A DNA stretch of 64,000 bases, taken from assembly GCA_900469955.1 (NCBI GenBank), contig UBYX01000027.1:1-64000 (forward strand). Reading direction: 5' to 3'. Each line of letters opens with the position of its first letter. Position 1 is the first letter of the stretch. Positions 1 through 8,811 of the stretch are shown here, one piece after another. The notes below the pieces were generated by a model, which was not told where the DNA came from, did not search any database, and saw only the letters and a list, made by a program, of their open reading frames with translations. Source of the stretch: Hyphomicrobiales bacterium. Lineage in GTDB: Bacteria; Pseudomonadota; Alphaproteobacteria; Rhizobiales; Rhizobiaceae. A program made the translations under genes and the position numbers.

Positions 1-2
1 AT

Positions 3-86
3 CTCTCGGGTCGGGCACCCTATACCTTCAAGCTTCATGTTGGCGATTCCCAAGGCAAACTACGCCGCATGTGCATCGCACAATGA
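3..86 (+). CDS. C-terminal end of an unidentified protein (partial)
   Basis: An open frame enters from the left edge and ends with TGA at 84-86, giving 27 residues that finish in LRRMCIAQ. Its stop overlaps the ATG at 83 in an ATGA arrangement, as is common for coupled genes, which is the main reason to believe it. Too little is visible to name a family. It could also be a chance open frame. Confidence 0.35.
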   Translation, partial: LSGRAPYTFKLHVGDSQGKLRRMCIAQ

Positions 87-289
87 AGACGCTGCCCTTT
101 TTCCATCTTCTGCTCGTTGTAGCTAGCGCGTTACTTGCCGTCTTCAGTGATGCCGCAGACGCCAAATGTTCTGCGAACGGAAGGGATGGAACTTCTTGGT
201 CATTCATCACGTTTGACGGCCAAAGGAGCAACTATGCGGATTATCTTTATTGTCATGATTGCCTCGGTACTGAGTATCCTGGCATTTAA
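83..289 (+). CDS. Small putative secreted protein, 68 aa
   Basis: The ORF opens with MKTLPFFHLLLVVASALLAV, a short charged N-end followed by a hydrophobic stretch, and then a likely signal-peptidase site near DAADA. The mature part would be about 40 residues with three cysteines (KC, YC, DC). The start overlaps the upstream stop as ATGA, so translation may be coupled; no Shine-Dalgarno is visible. Third-position GC is only about half, unlike the neighbouring housekeeping genes, so this is either a poorly adapted gene or a chance frame. The last 56 bases overlap the ORF at 234-359 in another frame. Family not recognised. Confidence 0.35.
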   Translation: MKTLPFFHLLLVVASALLAVFSDAADAKCSANGRDGTSWSFITFDGQRSNYADYLYCHDCLGTEYPGI

Positions 290-359
290 ATATGTGGATC
301 AAGGCCTCGGCGGCGGTGAAATCATGGCTTCGCCAGCCGAACTCTCAGCTCAGAATTGA
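234..359 (+). CDS. Tiny single-pass membrane protein, 41 aa
   Basis: ATG at 234 lies 5 bases after a strong Shine-Dalgarno (AAAGGAG, 222-228). The product begins MRIIFIVMIASVLSILAF, a clear transmembrane or signal-anchor helix, followed by a short Gly-rich and polar tail. The RBS-based start makes this more convincing than the overlapping frame at 83-289, though a coupled pair is possible. The size and architecture match many unnamed rhizobial mini-membrane proteins; no function can be assigned. Confidence 0.45.
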   Translation: MRIIFIVMIASVLSILAFKYVDQGLGGGEIMASPAELSAQN

Positions 360-599
360 ACTGACCCCCGCAACCTTGTCACCTTCCGATGCCGCATCAA
401 CCCTTTTTCTAAGCGACACCATCCCGCTAAAGCTTCGTCCGTATTCTCGGAAGCAAGCTTTACCCGCCTCACCGGCACATCCGGAAGCAGCCTCCGCGAA
501 GTCATGACTATTCTCACGCATCGTTGACTTCAGAGGCCCCTTCTACGGCGGAACCTTCCGTTTTTTGGGATGTTCAAATGCGAAAGAGGAGAAATTTCC

Positions 600-779
600 A
601 TGAACGCCCGAAACATCCTTATGGCTTTGGGATCAGCCATCGTCGGGGCTTTGGTCGCAGCGCTTCTGTTGCATTCGGCGGGGCCGACGGCGACGGCGAA
701 AACGGATCGCCTCAGCGGCTCACCCTCGGAAACGGCATTCATGCCGGAGCGTTTTGGCGTCCCGAGCTCCACACAGTAA
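600..779 (+). CDS. Small membrane-anchored protein, 59 aa
   Basis: ATG at 600 follows an AAAGAGGAG Shine-Dalgarno (about 580-588). The protein has one N-terminal hydrophobic helix (ILMALGSAIVGALVAALLL, about residues 6-24) and a polar, low-complexity C-terminal tail of about 35 residues. The frame also opens 10 codons earlier at a TTG/ATG-type codon, but the RBS decides for 600. An 11-bp hairpin at 798-825 follows. Function unknown; this is the second short gene with a single hydrophobic helix within 600 bases. Confidence 0.55.
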   Translation: MNARNILMALGSAIVGALVAALLLHSAGPTATAKTDRLSGSPSETAFMPERFGVPSSTQ

Positions 780-797
780 GACATCCATCTCGACGAC

Positions 798-825
798 GGA
801 GCCGGCGCGTAAAGGCGCCGGCTCC
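798..825. terminator. Intergenic 11-bp hairpin, possible bidirectional terminator
   Basis: A perfect inverted repeat GGAGCCGGCGC (798-808) and GCGCCGGCTCC (815-825) with a 6-base loop lies between convergent genes ending at 779 and 832. It is very GC-rich. The following bases (TGCTTCTC) are only weakly U-rich, so it may slow or block polymerase rather than act as a classical intrinsic terminator. Confidence 0.55.
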
Positions 826-831
826 TGCTTC

Positions 832-1092
832 TCAATGAACTGAACCGCCGCCCTCTTCCTCTTCGAAGGAGACAGCCACATCGCTATTAGCCGAAAGCCG
901 CACCGTGTTTCCTTCGATATCGGCAACAAGATCGAGCGGAATGAAATGATGATGGCCTTTATGGCCTCCTTCACCGCTGTCTTTCCTGGTCAGCTTGATC
1001 CGGCTTCCTTCGACGCCATCGACAGTCCCGACATGGACGCCGTCGGCACCGATGACTTCCGCATGTTCCTTGATTCTCGCAGCATCGATCAT
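832..1092 (-). CDS. DUF2171 domain protein, 86 aa
   Basis: The sequence IKEHAEVIGADGVHVGTVDGV, followed by a KDSGEGGHKGHHHFIPLDLV core, is the pattern of the DUF2171 family, small beta-rich soluble proteins of unknown role common in Rhizobiales and other bacteria. The frame is open further upstream, but the ATG at 1092 is preceded by AAAGGAGGT at good spacing and begins the conserved region, so I take that start. The His-rich segment HKGHHH could bind metal; this is inference. It is transcribed away from the efflux genes that start at 1329. Confidence 0.85.
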   Translation of the reverse strand: MIDAARIKEHAEVIGADGVHVGTVDGVEGSRIKLTRKDSGEGGHKGHHHFIPLDLVADIEGNTVRLSANSDVAVSFEEEEGGGSVH

Positions 1093-1328
1093 TGGAGACC
1101 TCCTTTTCTGCGGCTGAACAACGTGCGAGCGGCGATATCGATGCATCGGGAAAAGTGCCGCAGGCTGATGCGGATCAAAGTCGACTACCTTACCGATATT
1201 TAAGTACATCGCCGACGCATTTCGTGTCATCGGAAGCGTGGCCCCATGCATCTGCCGGATACGGGTGCATAATACCGGATAGCCTTGAAGATCGCGTGCG
1301 GATCCGCCTCCACTTCACCACGAAGGAC

Positions 1329-2630
1329 ATGACCTTGAACGTGCAGAAGACGTTAGAACCCGCAGAGAAGACGGCCGGCGCAGCCGACTTCGCCGCAATT
1401 CTCACGGAGTCGGGATCCGGCAAGAAGCGCCGCCGGTTCTTCTGGCCGCTCCTGCTCATCGTGCTTCTAGCGATAGCGGTCGGCGCCTACGCCTATCTCG
1501 GCAGCAACGGCCCCCAATATACCTACAGCACGATGCCGGTTGCGCGCGGCGACCTTTCCGTTATCGTCACAGCCACTGGATCGGTCCAGCCAACCGAGCA
1601 GGTCGATATATCCAGCGAACTGTCGGGCACGGTCCGCAAGGTGCACGTCACCTACAACAGCGCCGTCAAGGCCGGCCAGGTGCTCGCAGAACTCGATACG
1701 AACAAACAGGAAGCCGATGTGCAGAGCGCGCGGGCTCAACTGGCGTCGGCAAAAGCCAACGTGCTGAAGGCCGAGGCGGAAGCCGCTTCGGCGAAAACCA
1801 CCCTCGACCGCTTGAGCGGGCTCGTCAGCAACCGTGTTTCCAGTCAGCAGGATCTGGATGCCGCGAGATATACCTACGAATCGACGCTGGCCACCAAAGC
1901 CATCAATGAGGCTGCTGTACAGTCGGCCGAAGCGGCATTGCGCCTTGCGGAAGTAAACCTTTCCAAGCTGACGATCGTGTCGCCCGTCGACGGTATCGTG
2001 CTGACGCGTGACGTCGATCCCGGCCAGACAGTTGCTTCCTCACTCAATGCCCCGGTGCTGTTCACCATCGCCGGAGACCTCCGGCAGATGGAACTGCAGG
2101 TCGCGGTCGACGAGGCGGATGTCGGCCAGGTGAAGGAAAGCCAGGGCGCAGTCTTCTCGGTCGATGCCTATCCGGATCGCACTTTTCCGGCGAAGATCGA
2201 GACGGTGCGGTTTGCGTCGGAAACCGTGTCGAATATCGTCACTTATAAAGCGATCCTGACTGTCGACAATCAGGAACTTCTTCTGAGGCCCGGCATGACG
2301 GCAACGGCGGACATCAACGTCGAGTCGGTCAAGGATGCCGTTCTCATTCCGAATGCCGCACTTCGCTACTCGCCACCGGCCGTGTCTCGATCCGGCGGCA
2401 GTATACTCACAAGGCTCTTCCGGCCCCCGCGCGCGCCTGGCGGTAGCCGCGGCTCCAACAGCGACAGCGCCGACAAATCCGCGCGCAGCATTTGGGTGCT
2501 CCGGAATGGCCAACCGCAGCGGATAAGCGTCCAGACAGGATCATCCGATGGACGGTCCACGGTCATGCAATCGGGCGATCTCAAGGAGGGCGATCTGGTG
2601 ATTACCTCCGCGATAGCGCGAAACGGATGA
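1329..2630 (+). CDS. MacA-like periplasmic adaptor (membrane fusion) subunit of an ABC efflux system
   Basis: This HlyD/RND-type adaptor of 434 aa would link a MacB-type inner-membrane ABC exporter to an outer-membrane channel. A basic patch (KKRRR) precedes one transmembrane helix at about 38-57. Two halves of a biotinyl-lipoyl-like domain (near GTVRKVHVTYNSAVKAGQVL and VSPVDGIVLTRDVDPGQTV) flank a coiled-coil hairpin rich in Ala, Glu and Lys (about 120-195); a beta-barrel and a membrane-proximal domain follow. The frame is open well upstream. The ATG at 1329 is only one base after AAGGA, so a TTG at 1335 with better spacing may be the true start. It is followed 9 bases later by the ATPase gene. 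Substrate unknown. Confidence 0.88.
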   Translation: MTLNVQKTLEPAEKTAGAADFAAILTESGSGKKRRRFFWPLLLIVLLAIAVGAYAYLGSNGPQYTYSTMPVARGDLSVIVTATGSVQPTEQVDISSELSGTVRKVHVTYNSAVKAGQVLAELDTNKQEADVQSARAQLASAKANVLKAEAEAASAKTTLDRLSGLVSNRVSSQQDLDAARYTYESTLATKAINEAAVQSAEAALRLAEVNLSKLTIVSPVDGIVLTRDVDPGQTVASSLNAPVLFTIAGDLRQMELQVAVDEADVGQVKESQGAVFSVDAYPDRTFPAKIETVRFASETVSNIVTYKAILTVDNQELLLRPGMTATADINVESVKDAVLIPNAALRYSPPAVSRSGGSILTRLFRPPRAPGGSRGSNSDSADKSARSIWVLRNGQPQRISVQTGSSDGRSTVMQSGDLKEGDLVITSAIARNG

Positions 2631-2639
2631 GGCTACCCA

Positions 2640-3353
2640 ATGCAGGACCCTCTCATCCAGTTCAGACAGGTTTCCAAGTTCTACGGTCGCGGCGAGGCGA
2701 CCATCCGGGCACTCGACCACGTCGACCTTTCCATCTCGCGAGGAGAATTCGTGTCGGTCATGGGACCTTCCGGGTCGGGCAAGTCCACCTGCATGAACAT
2801 CATCGGGGGGCTCGATGTGCCATCCACCGGCGAGTATCTCTTTCAAGGTATCCCGACCAGGGGCTTCAGCCGCACCCAATTGACGCTGCTGCGCCGGCAT
2901 ATGCTCGGCTTCGTGTTTCAGGGTTTCAATCTGCTGGCGCGGACATCGGCGGTCGAAAACGTCGAACTGCCGTTGACCTATCGTGGGATGGACGCTCGGG
3001 AGCGCCGCAGGCTCGCTATGGCCGCTCTCGAACAGGTGGGGCTGAAAGGCCGGGAAGATCACACGACGCAGGAATTATCGGGTGGCCAGCAACAGCGGGT
3101 GGCGATCGCCAGGGCAATCGTGACCGACCCGGCGGTCCTGCTCGCGGATGAGCCGACCGGTAACCTTGATACCAGGACAAGCACCGAGATCATGCAGTTG
3201 ATCACCCGCCTCAACAACGAGCGGGGCATTACCGTGATCATGGTGACGCACGAAGAAGACATAGCAGCTTATGGCCAACGTCTTCTGCGCTTCGTCGACG
3301 GCCGCCTCACCTCCGATGAGGTTCGTCAAAAGGAGGTGGAGATTGTTCATTGA
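2640..3353 (+). CDS. MacB-type ABC transporter ATP-binding protein
   Basis: The 237-aa nucleotide-binding subunit has Walker A GPSGSGKST (about residue 41), Q-loop, signature LSGGQQQRVAIAR, Walker B VLLADEPTGNLD and the switch His in VTHE. This matches the LolD/MacB class, in which the ATPase is a separate polypeptide from the permease. GAGG precedes the ATG at 2640. Its stop at 3351-3353 lies inside the start region of the permease gene, implying translational coupling. It would energise mechanotransmission across the envelope rather than transport through the membrane. Confidence 0.93.
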   Translation: MQDPLIQFRQVSKFYGRGEATIRALDHVDLSISRGEFVSVMGPSGSGKSTCMNIIGGLDVPSTGEYLFQGIPTRGFSRTQLTLLRRHMLGFVFQGFNLLARTSAVENVELPLTYRGMDARERRRLAMAALEQVGLKGREDHTTQELSGGQQQRVAIARAIVTDPAVLLADEPTGNLDTRTSTEIMQLITRLNNERGITVIMVTHEEDIAAYGQRLLRFVDGRLTSDEVRQKEVEIVH

Positions 3354-4545
3354 GACCGCGAAACTTGCCTTGCGGGCTATCAGCAGGAATATATTGCGGT
3401 CGTTCCTGACCGTGCTCGGTGTCGTGATCGGCGTTGCCGCCGTCATCGCCATGGTCACGATCGGCAACGGTACGACGGCACAGGTAAAAACCGAGCTTCA
3501 GAGGCTCGGCACGAACACGCTTTTCCTGCGGCCGGGGCAATGGGGACCGGGCCGTGCCAGCACCGAGGCAAAACGCTTCGACGACAAGGATGTTGAGGCG
3601 ATACGGGATCAGATATCGGGTCTCAGAGCCGTTGCGCCGATCAACCGCGGCACGGCCACGGCCGTGGCCGGCGGTCAGAACCATTCGACGAGCGCGATCG
3701 GCACCACCAAAGACTACCTGATCGCTCAGGACTGGGATCTGGTATCCGGACGGGAGTTTCTGCCTGCCGAGGAGCGCGGGCAGGCCGCCTGCATCATCGG
3801 AGAAACTCTACGCAAGGAACTCTTCGGATCGGCGGACCCGGTTGGACAGACGATCAGGCTCAGCAATGTCTCTTGTCCGGTCGTAGGCCTGCTTGCCGCG
3901 AAGGGACAGTCGGGCATGGGCGATGATCAGGACGATACGGTGCTGATGCCGCTCAAGCTCCACCAGCGGCGGATAGGTGGCACGACCACGATCTCCAGCA
4001 TCGTCCTCTCTGCCCACGATGGCGTCTCGACCTCAAGGGTTCAATCCGATGTGGAAAGCCTTCTGAGAGAGCGCCGGCGTATCGGCATCGGCCGGGAGGA
4101 TGATTTCTCCGTCAACGATATGTCGCAGATTGCCTCCACCATGACCGGCACGACTATGCTTCTGACCGGGCTGCTCGGGGCCGTGGCTGCTGTCAGTCTG
4201 CTGGTGGGCGGGATAGGCATCATGAACATCATGCTCGTTTCGGTGACCGAGCGCACCCGCGAAATCGGCATCAGGCTCGCGATCGGAGCGCTGGAAAATC
4301 AGGTCCTGACGCAGTTTCTCGTCGAAGCCGTGATGCTGTCCATCTTTGGCGGCGTTACCGGGATTGTCACAGGCCTCTTGCTCGCTTACGGAGTCGTCAG
4401 CTTTCTCGGTGTGCCCTTCGTTACCAGTCCTGCCATCATTTTCGTGGCGTTTGCCTTCTCGGCGGCAATCGGCATGATCTTCGGTTACTTCCCAGCCCGC
4501 CGCGCGGCTCAGCTTAATCCGATCGAAGCGTTGCGGCACGAATAG
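3346..4545 (+). CDS. MacB-type ABC transporter permease
   Basis: The permease (399 aa from this start) has one N-terminal helix (about 20-40), a large periplasmic domain, and three C-terminal helices with the FtsX motif region (GGIGIMNIMLVSVTERTREI near residue 290). Family members start with a sequence like M-x-E-T-x-R/K-L-A-L-R-A-I. The TTG at 3346, 5 bases after AGGAGG, gives exactly that, so I prefer it to the ATG at 3319. The start overlaps the ATPase stop by 8 bases. With the two upstream genes it forms a tripartite-type exporter; no outer-membrane partner is encoded here. Confidence 0.9.
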   Translation, partial: FIETAKLALRAISRNILRSFLTVLGVVIGVAAVIAMVTIGNGTTAQVKTELQRLGTNTLFLRPGQWGPGRASTEAKRFDDKDVEAIRDQISGLRAVAPINRGTATAVAGGQNHSTSAIGTTKDYLIAQDWDLVSGREFLPAEERGQAACIIGETLRKELFGSADPVGQTIRLSNVSCPVVGLLAAKGQSGMGDDQDDTVLMPLKLHQRRIGGTTTISSIVLSAHDGVSTSRVQSDVESLLRERRRIGIGREDDFSVNDMSQIASTMTGTTMLLTGLLGAVAAVSLLVGGIGIMNIMLVSVTERTREIGIRLAIGALENQVLTQFLVEAVMLSIFGGVTGIVTGLLLAYGVVSFLGVPFVTSPAIIFVAFAFSAAIGMIFGYFPARRAAQLNPIEALRHE

Positions 4546-4550
4546 CCGCC

Positions 4551-4575
4551 AAAAAGAAAGGGCCGAATGGCCCTT
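4551..4575 (-). terminator. Intrinsic terminator of the suf operon
   Basis: Inverted repeat AAGGGCC (58-64 of the 4500 block) and GGCCCTT (4569-4575) with a GAAT loop. Read on the minus strand it is followed by TTTCTTTTTGG, so it ends transcription after sufA. It lies between convergent genes. Confidence 0.7.
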
Positions 4576-4599
4576 CTCGTCGTCAGGATGTTGTAGAAA

Positions 4600-4989
4600 T
4601 CAGGCGTGCGCTTCGGCTTCGCGCTGCTTGGCGAGCGCCGCGAGGTCCGCAGGCTTCAGTTCGACGGATTCCCCGCAGCCGCAGGCCGATGTCTGATTGG
4701 GGTTCACGAAGGTGAAGCCGGAGCGGATCCTGCTGATTTCGAAATCCATCTGCGTGCCGAGGAGATAAAGCACCGCGGAAGGCTCTATCCAGACCCTGGC
4801 GCCATCATGCTCCATGAGGTCGTCCTTGGGATTCGCAGTCGTGACGAGATCGATGGTGTATTCCATGCCGGCGCAGCCGCCCTTCTTGATCCCGACACGC
4901 ACGCCCTGCGCCTCCGGTCCGGAACTCGCCACGATCTGCTTGACGCGCGCGGCGGCGGCGTCGGTCATCGTCATCACTGCAAAGCCCAT
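4600..4989 (-). CDS. sufA: SufA-type A-type Fe-S carrier
   Basis: This HesB/IscA family protein of 129 aa has the three conserved cysteines of an A-type carrier: one in KKGGCAGMEY (about residue 50) and a CxC pair in SACGCGES near the C-terminus. It accepts nascent clusters from the SufBCD scaffold and delivers them to apoproteins. The start at 4989 has AGGAGA at good spacing; an ATG 7 codons upstream lacks one. It is the last gene of the suf operon, followed by the terminator at 4551-4575. Confidence 0.93.
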   Translation of the reverse strand: MGFAVMTMTDAAAARVKQIVASSGPEAQGVRVGIKKGGCAGMEYTIDLVTTANPKDDLMEHDGARVWIEPSAVLYLLGTQMDFEISRIRSGFTFVNPNQTSACGCGESVELKPADLAALAKQREAEAHA

Positions 4990-5065
4990 CGGCTCATTCT
5001 CCTTCCGCAACCGGATTCAAGGTCCGGTGCTTCACGATTCAATGTAATGTTCGGTCGTAAACGGA

Positions 5066-5446
5066 TCAATACCAGCCGACGGCGACCTGCGCCTCCTCGG
5101 ACATTCGTTCCGGCGTCCATGGGGGATCGAACGTCATTTCCACTTCCACTCCGGAAACGCCCTCGACGGCGCCGACCGCATTTTCCACCCAGCCGGGCAT
5201 CTCGCCCGCCACCGGGCATCCGGGCGCGGTCAACGTCATGACGATCTTCACCATTCGATCGTCTTCGATATCGATCTTGTAGATGAGGCCCAGCTCGAAA
5301 ATATCGGCCGGAATTTCCGGGTCATAGACCGTTTTCAGCGCAGCGATGATATCGTCGCTGAGACGCGCCAATTCATCGGCCGGGATGGAGGATTCGATGA
5401 TCCCCTCCCGGGCGTCCCATTTCAGTTCCGTTTCATCGACAGCCAT
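5066..5446 (-). CDS. sufT: SufT / DUF59 (MIP18-like) Fe-S maturation factor
   Basis: The 126-aa protein is dominated by a DUF59 domain: IIAALKTVYDPEIPADIFELGLIY followed by VKIVMTLTAPGCPVAGEMP, whose cysteine is the conserved family residue. SufT-type proteins help deliver Fe-S clusters to client proteins; in Agrobacterium the gene at this position has been called sufX. The ATG follows GAGGAAT. The gap to sufS is about 12 bases and to sufA about 75, consistent with one transcript. Confidence 0.9.
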   Translation of the reverse strand: MAVDETELKWDAREGIIESSIPADELARLSDDIIAALKTVYDPEIPADIFELGLIYKIDIEDDRMVKIVMTLTAPGCPVAGEMPGWVENAVGAVEGVSGVEVEMTFDPPWTPERMSEEAQVAVGWY

Positions 5447-5458
5447 GGCAACGATTCC

Positions 5459-6700
5459 TCAGGCAAAGAAATTGCGCGCGTAATCCAGCGCATCGGCAAG
5501 TGCATCGACTTCTGCACGCGTATTATACATGCCGAACGATGCCCGGCATGTGGAGGTTACGCCAAAACGTTTCAAGAGTGGCATGGCGCAGTGCGTGCCG
5601 GCTCGCACGGCGATCCCCTTGCGGTCGATCACCATCGAAACGTCATGGGCGTGGATTCCGGCAAGCTCGAAAGAAAAGATGCTGCCCTTGCCGGGCGCAC
5701 TGCCGATGATCCGCAAGGAATTGATCGACCTCAGCCGCTCGGCGGCATAGGTGGCAAGATCCGCCTCATGCCGGGCGATGGCGGCACGACCGATCTTGTC
5801 CATGTAATCCAGCGCGTAACCAAGTCCGATCGCCTGGACGATCGGCGGCGTACCGGCTTCGAAACGGTGCGGCGGATCATTGTAGGTGACGGTATCCTCC
5901 GCCACCTCGAAGATCATTTCGCCACCGCCCTGGAACGGCCGCATCTCTTTCAGGCGATCGGCCTTGCCGTACAGTACACCGATGCCCGACGGACCATAAA
6001 GCTTGTGGCCGGTCATCACATACCAGTCGCAATCGATGTCTCGGACATCGACCGGCATGTGCACGGCTCCCTGGCTCCCATCGATCAGGACCGGAATACC
6101 ACGCTCATGCGCGATACGGCACACCTCCTTCACCGGAACGATCGTACCGAGCGCGTTCGACATATGCGTGATCGCGACGAGCTTGGTCTTCTCCGTCAGC
6201 GATTTCTCAAAGTCCTCAATGTGAAATGCACCTTCATCGTCCACCGGCACCCAAACCAGTTTGGCGCCCTGTCGTTCGCGGATGAAGTGCCAAGGCACGA
6301 TGTTGGAGTGATGTTCCATGATCGTCAGAACGATCTCATCGCCCTCGCCAATCTTCGGCATACCCCAGCCATAGGCAACGGTGTTGATTGCCTCGGTCGA
6401 ATTTTTGGTGAAGACGATCTCGTCGACAGAACCGGCATTCAGGAAGCGGCGCACCTTTTCGCGTGCCGCCTCATAGGCCTCCGTCGCCGCATTCGAGAGG
6501 TAGTGCAGGCCACGGTGAACATTCGCATACTCGCTCGAATATGCGTGACTGACAGCGTCGATCACGACCTGAGGTTTCTGCGCGGAGGCGCCATTGTCCA
6601 GATAGACCAGCGGCTTCCCATGAACCATCGTCGACAGGATCGGGAAATCCCGCCGGATCGCGTCTACATCATAAGTTGCCGCCGGATTGCTCTGGTCCAT
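5459..6700 (-). CDS. sufS: SufS cysteine desulfurase (group II)
   Basis: This PLP enzyme converts cysteine to alanine and passes sulfur as persulfide for Fe-S assembly. The 413 aa match SufS length. The PLP lysine sits in VMTGHKLYGPSGIGVLYGK, and the active-site cysteine in RAGTHCAMPLL near the C-terminus, as in SufS/CsdA rather than IscS. The ATG at 6700 is two bases past the sufD stop with AAAGG about 10 bases upstream; an ATG at 6709 would overlap sufD and is too close to that RBS. It is the second desulfurase of the operon. Confidence 0.94.
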   Translation of the reverse strand: MDQSNPAATYDVDAIRRDFPILSTMVHGKPLVYLDNGASAQKPQVVIDAVSHAYSSEYANVHRGLHYLSNAATEAYEAAREKVRRFLNAGSVDEIVFTKNSTEAINTVAYGWGMPKIGEGDEIVLTIMEHHSNIVPWHFIRERQGAKLVWVPVDDEGAFHIEDFEKSLTEKTKLVAITHMSNALGTIVPVKEVCRIAHERGIPVLIDGSQGAVHMPVDVRDIDCDWYVMTGHKLYGPSGIGVLYGKADRLKEMRPFQGGGEMIFEVAEDTVTYNDPPHRFEAGTPPIVQAIGLGYALDYMDKIGRAAIARHEADLATYAAERLRSINSLRIIGSAPGKGSIFSFELAGIHAHDVSMVIDRKGIAVRAGTHCAMPLLKRFGVTSTCRASFGMYNTRAEVDALADALDYARNFFA

Positions 6701-6701
6701 A

Positions 6702-7976
6702 TCAGGCATGCCTTTCAAGCCAGGACGAGATGATGCCTTCCAGCGCCTCGACCAGCTTTTCATCCTCGAGTTCTTCGACGATCTCCGCCACGAAGGCGTT
6801 GACCAGCATGGCCCGCGCCTTGTTCTCCGGAACGCCGCGCGCCATCAGGTAGAAGAGATGGTTGCTGTCGATATCGGCAACGGTCGCGCCATGACCGCAA
6901 ATCACGTCGTCGGCGAAGATTTCAAGCTCCGGCTTTACAGAAAAGCCGCCATCGTCCGAGAGGAGCAATGTGTTGCAGGCCATCTTGGCGTCGGTCTTCT
7001 GGGCATCCGGCGCAACCCGGATCATCCCCTGGAAGACACCGTTGGCACGATCGAATACCACGTTGCGGATGATCTCGGTCGAATTGGTGTGGGGCACATT
7101 GTGCCCGAGCATCAAGGTGACATCCGTGTGGCTCTCGCCGCCGAGCAGGTTGACGCCACGCAAGGTCAGTTCGGCGCCCTCGCCTTCCACGTCGATCCGC
7201 AACTCCTGGCGGACGAGCTTACCGCCGGCATTGACGACGAAAAGCCGGAGCTTCGCTCGAGCCCCGAGCTTGACGCGGATCTGGCCGAGATGGGTATCGG
7301 CTGCGCCCTGCTGCTGCACGATGATCCAGGTGACTTCCGCACCTTCATCCAACCGGATGTCACTGATCGAGGACACAAGAGCGGCGCCATCCGTCACCGC
7401 GAGATGACGTTCAATGATGGTCGCTTTGGAAGCGGCCCCAAAGGATACCGGGAAACGCGTGTGAATCTGGCCGCCGGCATGCAGGGCCTGAAGTTCGAGC
7501 GCCTGCTCCAGTTCCGTATTGGCCGGAACCGAAATGGCAAAACCATCACGCACGAAGCTGCCGTTGATCCGGCCGATCGCGTCGTCATGGCCGAGTGCCG
7601 TCAGCTCAGCAGCGGCGGAGCCATCCGTAAGCTTGTTCTTGAAGACCGTTACTTCGACACCGTCCGCAGATGCCTTGGGATCAGCAAACCCCTGCAGGAC
7701 CGGAAATATCTTCGAGCCGTCGACCAATGCTGCTATCGGATCGACCGCAGCAACGGGCGCAACGTCGGGAACCTGCCGCAACAGGCTCTTGAGGTCGGTA
7801 TAGTGCCAGGACTCGATCCGGCGGGTGGGAAGACCAGCCTTCTTGAGATCGTCCAAGAGCCGGTCGCGGGTGCCGATGACGGCTCCATCCCCCGGAAATT
7901 CGCCAATCTGGGCGGCGAATGCTTCGACCAGTGCGGTCTCGGCAGCCGTCAGGCGACTTGTCGTCTGCATATTCAT
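6702..7976 (-). CDS. sufD: SufD Fe-S scaffold subunit
   Basis: This 424-aa member of the SufBD beta-helix family partners SufB and SufC in the SufBC2D scaffold. The C-terminal part carries the family core (ADDVICGHGATVADIDSNHLFYLMARGVP) with the conserved Cys-His region, followed by the helical SufC-binding end. The gene lies 21 bases after sufC and directly precedes sufS, so the order is sufC-sufD-sufS as in most suf operons. Confidence 0.94.
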   Translation of the reverse strand: MNMQTTSRLTAAETALVEAFAAQIGEFPGDGAVIGTRDRLLDDLKKAGLPTRRIESWHYTDLKSLLRQVPDVAPVAAVDPIAALVDGSKIFPVLQGFADPKASADGVEVTVFKNKLTDGSAAAELTALGHDDAIGRINGSFVRDGFAISVPANTELEQALELQALHAGGQIHTRFPVSFGAASKATIIERHLAVTDGAALVSSISDIRLDEGAEVTWIIVQQQGAADTHLGQIRVKLGARAKLRLFVVNAGGKLVRQELRIDVEGEGAELTLRGVNLLGGESHTDVTLMLGHNVPHTNSTEIIRNVVFDRANGVFQGMIRVAPDAQKTDAKMACNTLLLSDDGGFSVKPELEIFADDVICGHGATVADIDSNHLFYLMARGVPENKARAMLVNAFVAEIVEELEDEKLVEALEGIISSWLERHA

Positions 7977-7997
7977 GACAACGTCTCTCCCCGGCGC

Positions 7998-8753
7998 TTA
8001 AGCCGCTTCTCCGATGATATCGGCATAACCGTTCTCTTCCAGTTCCAGCGCCAGCGATTTGTCGCCGGAACGAATGATCTGGCCCTTGTAGAGGACATGC
8101 ACGCTGTCAGGCACGATGTAGTCGAGCAGGCGCTGATAGTGGGTGATGACGACGACCGCGCGGTCAGGCGACTTCAGCGCATTGACCCCATCGGCGACGA
8201 TCTTCAGCGCATCGATGTCGAGCCCGGAGTCCGTTTCGTCCAGCACGCAAAGCTGCGGCTCCAGAAGCGCCATCTGCAGGATTTCCGCACGCTTCTTTTC
8301 ACCGCCGGAGAAACCGACGTTCAGCGGACGGCGCAGCATGGCCTGGTCGATCTTCAGCTTATCGGCGGCCTCCTTGACGCGGCGGATGAAGTCCGGCGTC
8401 GTCAGTTCCGCTTCGCCGCGCGCCTTGCGCTGCTCGTTCATCGCGACCTTGAGGAACTGCATGGTAGCGACCCCGGGGATTTCCACGGGATACTGGAAAG
8501 CCAGGAAGATGCCCTTGGAAGCACGTTCGGCCGGGTCGAGTTCAAGAATGCTCTCGCCGTTATAGAGGATGTCGCCTTCGGTAACTTCATAATCTTCGCG
8601 GCCAGAGAGGATGTAGGAAAGCGTAGACTTGCCGGAGCCGTTCGGTCCCATGATGGCGGCGATTTCGCCCGCCTTGACCGTGAGGTTCAGGCCGCGAATG
8701 ATTTCGGTGCCGTCTTCGGCGATACGGGCATGCAGGTTCTTGATCTCAAGCAT
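7998..8753 (-). CDS. sufC: SufC Fe-S assembly ATPase
   Basis: The 251-aa soluble ABC-type ATPase has Walker A GPNGSGKSTL, signature FSGGEKKRAEI and Walker B CVLDETDSGLDIDAL, the last being the SufC-specific form with Thr-Asp-Ser. ATP binding drives the SufBD conformational change required for cluster assembly. It ends 21 bases before sufD. The spacing from the preceding small membrane gene is about 60 bases. Confidence 0.96.
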   Translation of the reverse strand: MLEIKNLHARIAEDGTEIIRGLNLTVKAGEIAAIMGPNGSGKSTLSYILSGREDYEVTEGDILYNGESILELDPAERASKGIFLAFQYPVEIPGVATMQFLKVAMNEQRKARGEAELTTPDFIRRVKEAADKLKIDQAMLRRPLNVGFSGGEKKRAEILQMALLEPQLCVLDETDSGLDIDALKIVADGVNALKSPDRAVVVITHYQRLLDYIVPDSVHVLYKGQIIRSGDKSLALELEENGYADIIGEAA

Positions 8754-8811
8754 GATATTTTTCCATTCGTTCTTGTCTCAGTGAGGCCGGCCAATCTGGA
8801 CCAGCCTGGAT

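Noticed and set aside
292..507. 71-codon ORF with MWIKASAAV start
   Set aside because: No RBS, overlaps the better-supported ORF at 234-359, and lacks any feature of a signal or domain.
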